64,000 nucleotides of DNA, from assembly GCA_016647705.1 (NCBI GenBank), contig CM028334.1, positions 2,356,001-2,420,000 on the forward strand, in the 5' to 3' direction. Under the pieces are notes generated by a model that made no database searches, had not been told where the DNA came from, and worked only from the letters and a program-made list of their open reading frames with translations. This document shows, one piece after another, positions 44,101 through 55,539 of this stretch (the first letter of the stretch is position 1; each line of letters opens with the position of its first letter). A program made the position numbers and the translations under genes. The stretch is from Eucommia ulmoides. Its lineage: Eukaryota > Streptophyta > Magnoliopsida > Garryales > Eucommiaceae.

Positions 44101-44806
44101 ATGACGGAATTCACCCACGTGGGTGATTCCTTGTTTGACAAGCGGCTCATTTTGAACACAAAAACTGACGGGGTTACCGATTTGGACTGATTTAAGACAA
44201 TTTGGATACTTTATAGTTTAATGTGTTTGTTTAAATTGAAAGTGTAAGAGCTAAAGTGAGATTTTTCCAAATCTTCGGGGGTTCAAAGTGCACAAACCTC
44301 TAAAAAAAAATCATACCTAATTTGTAAGGAAAAAAATGTCTACAAATCTCGATCGATTCCTTATATTATAAAAATCGAAGAAAGAAAAAGTAACAGTTTT
44401 TTGCTTTTTGAAAAATTACATAAATTCAAGTGTTTATTTATTTTTTATTTTTTTAAAAAAATATTTTTTTAAAAGAGAAACAAATGCTACTTTTACAATA
44501 GCAAAAAAATACTTAAAAAAGTGTTTCCAAACTTCACCTAACCAAATGCTGCCTTAACATTTTACTATCATTGTTCTGCAGCTGGATGTTCGAATCCAAT
44601 CAACCGATGAAAGAGTTAAAAATGGTTCATCCGAAGCATTGATTCCTGAACAAACTAATCAAAATTCAATCAACAACGACGATTTTGGTGCGTCACGAAA
44701 AGTAACTCCTTCAAACACTTCTCTCATAATAATGCAGAAAGAACTCGAAGAACGGGAGCTCAAGTTCGTGATACCGGATCTTAACTTTCCTTTGCAGGAG
44801 GATTAA
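41137..44806 (+). CDS. Nuclear coiled-coil protein with a C-terminal EAR motif, six exons
   Basis: Exons 41137-41448, 42183-42215, 42565-42627, 43371-43439, 43660-43791 and 44582-44806 are joined by GT-AG introns, all in phase 0, giving 277 residues. The first 104 contain an acidic start, Leu-rich helix, RRRR patch (44-47) and a Ser/Thr-rich SPTTPLSLSGATATSLSG tract. Exon 2 is a 33-nt microexon encoding a likely nuclear signal (SKRPRKK, 109-115). Exons 3-4 form a charged Leu-rich coiled coil (LAELKELEMLLLKERRHLQK). The protein ends VIPDLNFPLQED, a DLNxP-type EAR motif (269-273) of the sort that recruits TOPLESS co-repressors. I do not know a name for the family; a role as a repression adaptor is inferred. 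Exons 5 and 6 are duplicates. Introns 3 and 5 each hold a family M MITE. Confidence 0.8.
42850..43155. mobile_element. Mutator-type MITE, family M copy 2 (intron 3)
   Basis: Ends GAGGTTTTCGCACTTTGC and, as the reverse complement of the right end, AAGCTTTTTGCACCTTGC. Flanked by a perfect 9-bp TSD, AATTTTATA, at 42841-42849 and 43156-43164. 306 bp, non-coding. Confidence 0.92.
43970..44300. mobile_element. Mutator-type MITE, family M copy 3 (intron 5)
   Basis: The left end GATATTTTTGCACTTTTTACCC and the reverse complement of the right end GAGGTTTGTGCACTTTGAACCC match copies 1 and 2. The TSD lies in A-rich DNA (TTATAAAAA against TAAAAAAAA) and is only approximate. Confidence 0.8.
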
Positions 44807-45320
44807 TCGATTATTTTTGAAGATCGAGACAGAATGAAATATAACGTAGATTTTTTTTTTCAATACTAAGTTCTTGTTTGGCGCATTGTTCAAACCGAGA
44901 TTTGAAACACGAAAATTATTTTATATTTTAAGAATTTGAAATCGTAGTTTTGGGATCATCTAACGAAACGCCAAACGGTCCTTAAACCTAGGTTAGATGC
45001 AGCCACATTAATTTAATTTCTTAGATATTTTTGAATATTATAGAGAAATAAATTGTTATATAGAGGTAGCATGGTGTACAATTGTTGGGTATTCATAATG
45101 AATTAATTGTTTTGTTTGTCAATCTTGTTAATATATGTATATGGGCTACCAGAAGAATCCAAACCTGATTCAATTCATTGTGTTTCTCTACTGAAATTTC
45201 TAAAAGGGGTATTATTTGTTTTTTATTAACTTAGTACTATGTGGAGACGTTTTATAAATAATAAAATAAAAAATATATTAATGAAATAAAAATAATAATA
45301 TTAAAAAAGAAAAATTACAT
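44807..45320. other. 3' flank of the EAR gene
   Basis: Holds the 3'UTR, whose end was not located. No other gene. Confidence 0.5.
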
Positions 45321-46055
45321 ATATACAAAACTAGCAAAATTATCACTGACACCACTATTTTTGAGACAGATCTTGTCATAATCTCTTGTCTTTTAACAAA
45401 TACTATGGAGACTTCTTACTTTTTTCAATCAGAGTAATCAACATTTCAAATCAGAGTTGACTTACTGATGTTAGCATTAAAATTTTTATTTTATTTTTAT
45501 AATATAAAATTTATTTTTAAAATTACTAAGTTACCCTTTATAACATGACCAAATTATCATTCATTAAAAATGTATATTTTTTTCCCCCCATCCATCCCCC
45601 GCCACCATTTTCTATGACGATTTCTATCGGTGACCTCCGTCGTTGGTCGTCGACGTCAATGACCATCTTTTTCTTCGTCTCTCTATCTCTCTTCTTCTCG
45701 TCGAATTTGTGTAGATCCGACAAGGAGGAAGAGGAGAAGGAGAAAGAGAAGACGAAGGTGGTGGCGGCAACAAAAGATGTGATGGGGGCGGTAACTGAAG
45801 GTGTGTGTGTGAGGGAGAAAATAAAAAAAGAAAAAAGGAGAAAAATAATTAAAAAAAAAAGGAAAAAACTTAATTATATATAATGGTGAAACAATATTGT
45901 TTTTATTTTATTTTATTTTTGTTAAAAGATAGAGACAAATAGGTAATTGAATGTCTCGGGTAAGAGATTTCCTTGGTATTTAACAAAAGACAAGCGTGAT
46001 AATCATCTTAAATTCAGAAGATATCACTGACAATTTCTCTATAAAAAATAAATCC
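45321..46055. mobile_element. TIR element, probably Mutator-type
   Basis: The left arm CAAAATTATCACTGACACC...CTTGTCTTTTAACAAATAC and the reverse complement of the right arm GAAATTGTCAGTGATATC...CTTGTCTTTTGTTAAATACC are inverted repeats of about 90 bp. The middle is purine-rich low complexity (GAGGAGAAGGAG). The frame at 45545-45883 is not a credible gene. Exact ends and TSD were not fixed. Confidence 0.65.
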
Positions 46056-46381
46056 AATGTTATACAATAACAATTAATCTATATAATAAATTAGTTCATT
46101 TATAAAGAGGGTTGTCGGATCAAAAGACAAACATCTAGATATTAGTGACCGTTGGATCATTTTAAACCCATATATAAAATAAAAATTAAGGCTCAAACCT
46201 AATTAGGGTTAAAACCTTTTACCAGTGGCCTCTCCCACTCCCGCTCTCGCTCTGGCTCGGTGCCTTTCTCTTTTTGCAGGCTGACGCCTCCGCCGCCTCC
46301 GCCACGATCCCCTATCCCTGCGCTGCCCCCCAACCCCAACAACAACGAACACCCTCTCTCTCTCTCTCTCTCTCTCTCTAC

Positions 46382-46477
46382 ATGCGCACCATCACCACGT
46401 TGAAATTGGCATGGGAACACGCTCGCAAAGGCCTCCATGACACCTCCATTATCTGCTCCGATGGCACTGTCCCTCAG
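46382..46477 (+). CDS. Possible first exon of an unrecognised gene
   Basis: An ATG at 46382 directly follows a (CT)n tract of about 28 nt. A GC-richer reading frame encodes 32 residues (starting MRTITTLKLAWEHARKGLHD, ending DGTVPQ) and then meets a consensus donor CAG|GTAAGT at 46477/46478. Upstream, AACCTAATTAGGG and pyrimidine-rich sequence resemble a plant leader. Over the next 1.8 kb I found no matching downstream exon before two MITEs and a 4.7-kb LTR cluster. It may be the start of a gene disrupted or greatly stretched by transposons, or a captured exon. Confidence 0.35.
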
Positions 46478-46845
46478 GTAAGTTCCATTCTCTCTCACGA
46501 CACAACAACCACCCACCCTTCTCACGCACACCACCAACTACCCTCCCGACGCACACCACCACCACCACTGCCCATGATTTGGTTAGATCTTGGTTGGAAT
46601 TGAATAGATTTGATTTCGATTTGGTCATCCTTGGATTTGCGTTGGTGATCTCTTGCAGTTTGGGGTGATTTGAGGAGACAATTCTAGTGTTTGAGAGGGC
46701 AATTAGGGTTCCCTACGTGTTGAACAGTTGGATCGGTTGATTAAGATGAAGACTTTGGGTGATGTAGATTCGTGAGTTGCAGATAATTAACAGATTTTAA
46801 GTGTAATTAGTTTATATTATCGATTAATTTAGCCCAGATTATAAT

Positions 46846-47468
46846 TAGGGATCCCCGCGGTCCGGGTTCGTCTCGATTTTATACAAAACCAAAACTAAAA
46901 TCGTGAAACATATATAAAACCAAAACCAAAATCACTAGTTTCTTTTAAACGGTTTCAAAACTGGATTATTTAATTTTATCCAAAACCAAAATCGCGAAAC
47001 CGTTGAAGATTTTTAAATTTTATAAAAATAAATAAAATTAAATTAAAATCGCAGACCATTGTTTCTTATATATGAGAAAAAAAAAACATAATTAAAATAT
47101 AGCAACAGTCTCCAAATCATTCTCATACAATTAATTTTTAATACTGCAAAATTAACTGATTGATTCTGAAGATGAAATATGAAAAGTGAAATTTGAGAAT
47201 CCTACCTATAACCATATATTTATATTAGGGTTAGTGGGTGAAATGGTTAACTTATAAATAAATTTTAAAAAAATAAGGATTAAATTGTGAATTTCTTATT
47301 TATGTGTGTGTGTATATTGATTACACGGTTCGGTCACGTGGTTCGGTAACACGGTTCGGTTACGTAGTTATTATCCCAAAACCAAAATTATTTAGTCGGT
47401 TTCAACTCGGATCATTCGATTTGATTTCTCTTGGTTACCCGTCAGTTCATTTTTTTTTGGCATCCCTA
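46846..47468. mobile_element. hAT-type MITE
   Basis: Ends TAGGGATCCC and GGCATCCCTA, flanked by a perfect 8-bp TSD, ATTATAAT, at 46838-46845 and 47469-47476. The interior has repeated CAAAACCAAAA and CGGTTCGGT motifs. Non-coding. Confidence 0.88.
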
Positions 47469-47668
47469 ATTATAATAGTTAGAATACGCTTATGCTGATT
47501 TTGAAAATTTATGATATGGATTGTTTTATTAATTAGGGAACCAAGGTTTTTGTAGTTGTGGTAATCAAGCCTTGAGAAGCAAAAAAATGGATATTATGCT
47601 GATTTTGAAAATTTTGGGGGCCTCAATATTTTAGATTTGCAGGAGGTAAAGATGTATGAAGAATATAA

Positions 47669-47871
47669 AGGTGCATTTGGGTAAGGTATTTGAGGAAGAT
47701 ACTAGATGAGGGAAGAAATTTGTCAAAAAAATTTAACAAAATTTTTCAAATCCACTCTCGAAATTGAATAACTTTTTCGAATTTGTCACCCAATCGCACC
47801 CTAAATGTTCGGATTACAAATCTATTTTCAAAATTGATTAACTTTTTCAAATGCCTAATCTAAACACACCC
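47669..47871. mobile_element. Harbinger-type MITE, 203 bp
   Basis: Left AGGTGCATTTGGGTAAGG and reverse-complemented right GGGTGTGTTTAGATTAGG are inverted repeats, flanked by TAA at 47666-47668 and 47872-47874. Confidence 0.75.
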
Positions 47872-47874
47872 TAA

Positions 47875-48337
47875 TTGTTCGGTATCATATATGCATATGT
47901 ATCTTGCTCTATTATTGATGTTTGTTTAGTGTTTTCCTGTTTTGTTTTCTTTTTAATTTTTTTGTATGTTCAATCTAAATATTTTAGAACCCAAATTTCT
48001 ATTTATGTTTTTGTTCTAATTCTTTTGGGGGAATATAAACCGAAAACCTGAGAACAAAAACAAATACCGTTATTACTAATTAGGAAACAAATTTGTATTA
48101 CTAACTGAGAATAACTCTTAGTCGTAGTTTTTTTTTTTTTTTTTTTCATTTTTTTGGTAGCCACATGTAAAGACCGTCTTTTTTCACTGAAGTGGCAATT
48201 GATGGATTTGTAAAAAACTGCTTGAATTTGTTGATTAATGATCAAACTCATGGAGATTTCAAACTTTGGTGTTCGATTAATTTGATCATTGTATTCACAC
48301 ACACACACACTAAGGCACAGACACACCTAGATAAACG
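47875..48337. other. Intergenic DNA
   Basis: Contains a T run (48129-48146) and a short (AC)n run near 48296-48310. No gene recognised. Confidence 0.5.
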
Positions 48338-49180
48338 CTAACTGTAAGGTCCAAATAATAGTACGTACGTCATTAATAGTTGCATTTTAAAGTATTAGAA
48401 AATTTGGGGTAAATTTTTGTTAATAAAAATCAAATTAAAAATTTTGGGGTCAAATTTAAAATTTAGAAAAATGGAAATTAAACTTGAGATCCAAATTGAT
48501 AATTAAAATAAAAAATTGAAAATAGTAAGGGTGAAATTATAATTTTAGAAACTTGTAAAAGTTGAAAATAATTAAAATAAGATCTTAAAGGAAGTTGGGG
48601 GGAGGAAAGTGCATTTTAACTAAAGTTTTTTTTTAAAACACATATATGTATATTATATGTTGTGTGTGTAACGAGGCTCAAACCGGCTGGCAAAGGAGAT
48701 CGGCGTGGGCGACGTGGCAAGTTAGGAACGACTTTTTCCACTAATCTCATACAATGTATACTCACACTTGCATGTGGAACTGATCGAAAATCTCAAACCC
48801 AATCTAGAAATTCAGAAATTCTAGAGAGAGAGAGGGAGACGGAGGGGAGGTTTCGGTGGTGGGTTCCCCGGCGTGGTCATTAGCGGGCGTTCAGTGTTAT
48901 TTCATCTTTGTGGGTGTGCATGAATCATCGTCGTCAGTTCCAGGGGAGAGCGAAGGTGGTTCGACCGGTTGGGTGTTTCGTCGATGGCGTTCGATGGTGT
49001 GCGTTCTTAGCATCGCCGGTGAGCGGGAGTTGGGTTCAACTGTCTAGTCGTCGACTATTTTCGATCTGGTGAGTATTTATGCGTATTTCTTTGATCATTC
49101 TAGTGGGTGCGTGCATGCATGTGTATGTGATCAGCAGTGGGATCGCCGGTGGGTTTCCGTTTCGTTCGACTGAGTGTATG

Positions 49181-50778
49181 TGTTGGTTGGTAACACTTAA
49201 CACAGACAATCAACTATCAAAGAATCTCCTTTCCAGAAGGTCCACGACCTCAGTAATTTTCCACAACTAACATTTATCCATTTTGTCCAACAATTCCCAG
49301 GCAACCCATTTTTAACAATATCTTCATTCACATTTAAATTAATAATACTCGTAACTAATCTCATAAGCAACAGCTAGCTCAAAACCCACGTGAATTGGGT
49401 CGAGAGACTAACAATCATCGATTGCAGTAGTTACATCAGAACTTCCAATAATCCCATAAACATTTTATACTTAGTATCACAATCCCATATTAACAAAAAA
49501 AAAGAAAATTTCCGCACGATGTTAACCACATAAACCCATAAGTATAAGTTTCATCGAAATCCAGTTTACCAACTCACCCACATCCTGCTTAATCCATATA
49601 ATTTATAAAATTGTACGGTTTAAGTAAACCAACATTTCATCATATATATATATATAAATAATTTAGCAAGAATATAGTACACTCACCTCGATATCTGTTT
49701 TGCAAAACTGACACTGATCATAATTTATCTGGACGTCGGTACCTGCGAACCTAATAATGACAGAGCCTAAATTAATATCTTATCTAAAACATCCTAATCA
49801 TACAATGCAGACCCTATATTCCGAATCGTTACTATTTTATGTACCACGTAATTAAAATTAATTAATCGTTACGAAATTATTACGATTTTAGGATTTGTAA
49901 CACTAAATAAAATTTAATTTAACGAAAATTAATAACCGATTGAAATTTTACCTGTTTCCGAACCGTTCGGCGACCACGAGATGGTTTTGGATTTTCCTGG
50001 GGTAGTTTCTGCAAATTCCCCCCCCCCCCCTTTTTTTTTTTTTTCTTTCTCTTTCTTCTCTGTTTGTGTTTACTGTTTCTGTTTTAGTTCAAAATACCGC
50101 CGGCCACCCTCTCTCTCTCTCTACCATTACCGTCCACCCGAGACCTCCCACGCCCATCGCTCTTACCGCCAGCCCTACTTCATCCCCCACCACGGTTCAC
50201 CAACCACCACCGGCCACTTCCACCACCGATCTCATCTACCCACCTAAACTGTACACCCCCAACCGTAACGACCCATACTCACACCATTGGCCAAACTCAT
50301 GCCGCCATTGCCTCGGTCGTTTATACTTATGGGTTTATTTCCACTGCTTATATTATGGAGAATTTTATTAGTTACACGTTGTTTACATACCTACGCTTGA
50401 CCCATTTAGATGTTGTAGAATGATTTATTATTGCAAAATATTTTTACTAAGAAGGCAGTACACTCGCAGGTAAAATAGTTAGGAGTCGGTCGGTCCCCTA
50501 CTGGCGCTAGATATAGTTATGCGGATCATGCGATGGAGTCATTTGAGAGGAATTTTGAGACAATGTGTCAAAGATGAATCTAAATGAGATTCATGGGATT
50601 CGAATTTTGGTTATTCTTATAGTTCGGACAGTGTGTCCTTATCAATGAGAATTATGTATATGTTGTACATATCATTTGTTTGTATATTTTTTTATTGTGG
50701 TTGTCTAGTCAGTTAGGTGATGTCATGTCGACGTCACGCCGGCCCCAGGGTGACAGGAGTCCGGGGTGGGGTGTGACA
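49181..50778 (+). mobile_element. Nested, internally inverted family L element
   Basis: Flanked by a perfect 5-bp TSD, GTATG, at 49176-49180 and 50779-50783. Begins TGTTGGTTGG and ends GGGGTGTGACA. About 49546-50322 reads as the reverse complement of copy 1 around 33110-33830, whereas 50323-50778 is in direct orientation. The first ~350 bp have no match to copy 1. The hairpin array region is absent. Confidence 0.75.
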
Positions 50779-52179
50779 GTATGTGTTTCCGATTCTTATT
50801 TTGTGCAGTGTGTGTATGTGTGTGTTGCTTCGACTGCATGCGTGCGTGATCGTCGCCACGGTGTGGCCGATGGTGTGTGCCGCGGCTATGGCAGTGCATG
50901 CGTGTGTACGTTTTCTGTTTCGGTTTAAAACTGTGGAATGTGGGCATGTGGGAGTGTTGTTCAGATCGTGGTCCATCGACCCTCTACGATCGTGGGTGGA
51001 TCCTAGTCAGTCAGGGATGATTATGGTGCCGGTATAGGATGGCCAGAGGTGAAGGGAGGTTAGAGAGAGAGAGAGTATGTATCGACAGGGGGTGTGAGTA
51101 GCGGGTGTGGTCCGAAATGTGTGTGTTTCGGTCGTATGAGTGTGTGGGTCGCCAGCGGTGTGTTGCCATTCGGTTGTGAGAGAAAGGAGAAAGAGAGAGA
51201 TCGGTCCGGTGGTGCATGGGATGGCGATCGTTGGCCGACGGAGAATGAGAATCTAGTGAGAGAGGGAGTCGGTCGCCGGCGGTTGGGTACAAATCGAAAA
51301 CAGGAACACAGAAAAAGAAAGTGGCCGGTGGTTTGTGGGTGCATCCGTGTCCAGCCGTGGGGTGTGGGAGAGTGTGTTGCAATCGTCGACCGGTGAAGGT
51401 GGGAAGAGAGAGAGAGAGAGAGAAAAGAGGCGGTCGGGCTGCAAACAAAAAAAAAAAAAAAGGAGTGAATTTCACTTTTAACCCCAACTAAAATATAAAC
51501 TCATCTCGCGACCCGTAAGCGATTCGGGAACAAGTAAATTTTAATCAATAATTATTTTGTTAAATAATTAATTTTGAAGAAATTGGAAATCTTGCATTTA
51601 GGGCCACACACTGCATATTAGGGTTTATTGTGAATAAAACGTTGATTTAGGCCTGTCATGGTTAGGTTCACAGGCGCCTGCTTCCAGGTAGTATTTCGGT
51701 AGCGGTCCGGTAGTCATTTGGCGACGGTGTTTTTGCTGTGCGAAAAACGAGGTGAGTGTACTGTCTTCTTGTCAAACTATTTTTCTATATATATATGATA
51801 GAAAATGGTTGTAGTTAAATTAAATGATTTCAAAATGATATGGATCAAGTAGGTTTCTGGGTGAGTTGAGAAAATGGATTTTCGATTAATTGTGTTGGTT
51901 TCGAAAGGAAGTTGAAAATGGTTTTTCGCTGAAATTTGGTGGTTTTAAAAGAGAGTGAAAAATACATGATTTTCTAAAAATAAAGGGTGAAAAAATGGTT
52001 TTTGTGAAATCAGACGTTTTTTTTTTTTTTTTTAAGAAAAATGAGAAATATAATTTTGGATTAAAAATCAGTTTTGGAAATAAAGAGTGATGTTTGAGAT
52101 TTGACGATGTTGATTAGACGATGTTATTGATTTGTGATTTGATGATGACGTTATTGATTTGACGATACTATAATATTTA

Positions 52180-52377
52180 TCTGTTTCGGTAGAGTGATGA
52201 TTATCTGCTTCGGCAGAGTGATGGTATTGATTTGACGATGTTATTGATTGGACGATGCCATAGTATTTATCCGTTTCAACAGAGTGAGGTTATCCGCTTC
52301 GGCGGAGTGATATTTATCTGCTTCGGCAGAGTGATGTTAGACGTTTATACTGTGCAGTGATTATCCGCTTTGGCGGA
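52180..52377 (+). repeat. Array of six UUCG-type hairpins in LTR family L copy 2
   Basis: Units at 52180-52193, 52204-52217, 52270-52283, 52293-52306, 52317-52330 and 52364-52377. They are the same 5-bp stem and tetraloop units as in copy 1, each followed by AGTGA. Unit 3 has loop TTCA and unit 6 loop TTTG; the others have TTCG. Confidence 0.8.
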
Positions 52378-53088
52378 GTGATGAGTGTTCGTAGGAAGGC
52401 ATATCCTATGGATGATACAGTACCATTGCAAACTCCCGATCGTGAGGTTAAAACGATCACTATGGCTAGCTAGTATGTGTTGTGGTGGAGTGGTGTTTGA
52501 GATGTGATATTTTACTTATATTGGGTGATTTAAGTGGTGTTTGAGATATGATATTTTACTTATATTGGGTGATTTATTATTTATTATGGTGATTAACATT
52601 ATTTTATTAGATAGGTTTGAATGAAACTTATATTTTTTGGTTTATTTTCACTGCTTATATTATGGAGAATTTTACTAGTTACATGTTGTTTCTATACTTA
52701 CGCTTGATCCATTTAGATGTTGTAGAATGAATTATTATTATTATAAAAAAAATATTTTTACTAAGAAGACAGTACACTCGTAGGTGCATTAACTAGGCGT
52801 CCGTCCCCTATTGGTAATAGGTTGAATCCGAAGGTGCGATAGGGAAAGAGTATCTTGGGAGTGCTACTAGAGGTGAACACTGAGAGGTTTAGATGTTATG
52901 TATCTTTATCGTTACGATATTTTTTGAAGGGACTGATGTTTCCCGAATTTAAGAGTATATATATATGTTTGTGATACGTCTGTATGCATATATATGGTTA
53001 TTTTTTGTGTTTGTAATTCTGGTGAGGTCGTGTCGACGTCACACCGGTCCCATGGTGATGGGTGTCCAAGGTGGAGTGTGACACTAAC

Positions 53089-55534
53089 AGGTAAACGAAG
53101 AGGAAAGTCTATTAAAATAGCAGTCGTAGGTGGTGGTGGATTGGTGGGGGTTCATTTTTGGGTATTATTTGCAGCAACTTTTGGATATTGTTTAGATTTT
53201 ATTTTATTAGATGTGTTTATTGTCCATGATTAGAAAATGATTCAATAGTTTCATTTTAAATCATTAACGTATGTAATAGTTCTTTAGTTTGTTTTTTGTT
53301 CTTTTGTATTATGATTTAATGTACCATCCTTAATTAATCAAGGATTTCTAAATATTTTTATTTTTATTATTATTGGTGAACTATTGGTTATTCTTTTTCA
53401 ATTATGTACTTTTTAAATTGATTGTTTTTTTATATTATTTTGTTATGGTCAATTTGATGTTTTATTTGAGGATTTTCGATTGCAGAACATCGACAATCCT
53501 TTGGACCTTGAACCTTCAATATCCCTATTGTTGTTAGAAAAGCGTAAGTAAAACTCTACCCGTATTTTTTTCCCAGTTTTTTTCAGATTGTTTTTCATTT
53601 GAATTTCATTTCATTGTTTAACTCTTTAGGTTTCTTCATTTTTCTTTTAGTTTTCTTTTTCCCAATTGATTTTACCTCATTGATGAAGGGACTAAATCAC
53701 TTTCCAAAGAGTGTTAGCAAACATTATTGCATTTATGGCAGGTGCTTCAATTTCTTTTTTCATTTCCAAATTTTGTTTTATAATTATGTTTTTGTTTTAG
53801 ATTTCACTTTTAATTTTTATTGTTGTTTTTGCTTTGTCTTTCTATTTCTATTTTTGAATTATGTTTTAGTTTATATTTTTGCTTCTTTTTCAATTTTTGA
53901 CATCATGATGTTTTCCTCAAATTATAGTTACTAATAATTTGTAGCGGCAACATATGATTTCTCTATTTAGTCTTCTCGGTTCATAGCTAGGTAATTTCGT
54001 CTCTCATTGCATCATTTTCCCATCTTATCATTTTTTAAAAATTCAAACAAGAATCAAATCTACAAAATTTCTTTTTTTTTTCCTTACATTTTTGTCTTTT
54101 AATTCTATTTGTTGTATGAGAGTTTTTGATCTTTCAACCAAAACTGGAGATCGTCTAAATGAAAATTAATAATTCTCTTCTCTCTTCTCTATTCTCTTCT
54201 ATAATCTTATTAGGATTCAATATATAGTGTGAAATTTGTTTTTTTATTTGTGGTCGAAGAAGTTTTTCATCTCTACTTAAGTTACATAGAATACTTTTTT
54301 GTCTAATGTATACACAATCTTCAATTAGGAGCCTTATGCATCTGAGGAAAACGGGAATATAGATGGACGATAGTTATTTTGATGGGCATGTTAGTGTCTA
54401 ATTTCCCTTCTCTTTTTTTGTTTGATTGTGATGTTTTCATGGACGTTTTGATGTTTTAGTGTTTTGTTTCCATTAAAGTTAACTTGGTGACATTCTATTT
54501 GATCAGAATGACTATTGCAATCTTACTTGGATTTAAAGCAGAAATCCATGCAAAGGTACCAAAATTATACCCCTTTTCATTTCTAGTCAAACAAACCCGT
54601 ATGTTTCTTTGTTCATTATATTATTTTTTGGATTTATGTTATTTGGAACAAGGATTAGGATATTATTTAATTTATTTATTTGTGAGGAGAACTCTGTTAT
54701 TGTGTTGGTAGCGGTGACCGTAAATATTAATTGTGGTGGTGGTAGTGGTGATGACAGTGATGGCAAATATTTTCTGTGGTAGTGGTGGTGATGTTAATTT
54801 TTTCTATTAATTCTTAATTCTTAAGCTATTATTTTTTTCCTTCGTATAATTATTATTTTTTTACTACTTTATATTTCATGTATTTTTCATTTTTTGAAAT
54901 TTGAAGCGATTATGTAATAACTATTGAAAATGACATTTTTTTTAAAAAAAGATTATTTTTCATTGTTGTAGATATTTAAACTTGGATATACATCTCTACC
55001 AAAAAAGAATCAGTTTGTTGATACAGTAGTGTTAACTATAAGGTTAGCATATTCACTATCAATATATATTTATGTAAGGTTGTACTGACATTTTATTTTT
55101 ATTTGATTTTTGTCATAATAGAAGTTAATCTTTTGCAACTTATTTTCCTTCTCCCGAACCACGGGAGCATCTAGCACCTTAGGAGCAATTCTCATTTTCC
55201 TTAAGGGTTCAAGCGGCGTACAAGGAATTTGAGAATTATGTATATTAGAGGATTATATCAAAGAATGTGTGGCCATAAAAGGAAAATACAAGTAATTTAT
55301 TCTTTCTTATTTTAAATAAAAATTAGTTGTTTCATTTTAGAAATTTATTTTCTATTTTAAAATCTGTTTGTTTTTTCAAATTGAATTATTCCTATCTAAT
55401 TTATTTATTTTGGGCAAAAATTTCTAATTTTGTTTAGATTTTTTAAGGTTTCACTTTTTAGATAATGGACAATATCATTGTTTTGATAAGCACATGATTA
55501 TCTAAAACCTTTTTCTTCTTTAAGTCTAGGGAAA
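53089..55534. other. T-rich intergenic DNA with exon-like scraps
   Basis: Short segments look spliceable but do not join into a recognisable protein. At 53486-53549 a CAG|AACATC acceptor precedes a donor-like GTAAGT and reads NIDNPLDLEPSISLLLLEK. At 53090-53140 a frame reads KSIKIAVVGGGGLVG, recalling a Rossmann loop but lacking any following domain. No gene is called. Confidence 0.4.
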
Positions 55535-55539
55535 AACAA

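Larger units (their letters stand above)
48343..53083 (+). mobile_element. Solo LTR, family L copy 2, carrying a nested family L element
   Basis: Starts TGTAAGGTCC and ends GGAGTGTGACA. Flanked by a perfect 5-bp TSD, CTAAC, at 48338-48342 and 53084-53088. Without the nested element at 49181-50778 and its TSD, the LTR is about 3.14 kb, comparable to copy 1. It carries six hairpin units at 52180-52377 and a local ~50-bp duplication near 52486-52573. No gag-pol. Confidence 0.88.

Noticed and set aside
53060-53233. A KIAVVGGGGLVG stretch resembling a dinucleotide-binding loop
   Set aside because: The upstream part of the frame lies in the LTR end, and no Rossmann-fold sequence follows. Probably chance or a very decayed fragment.
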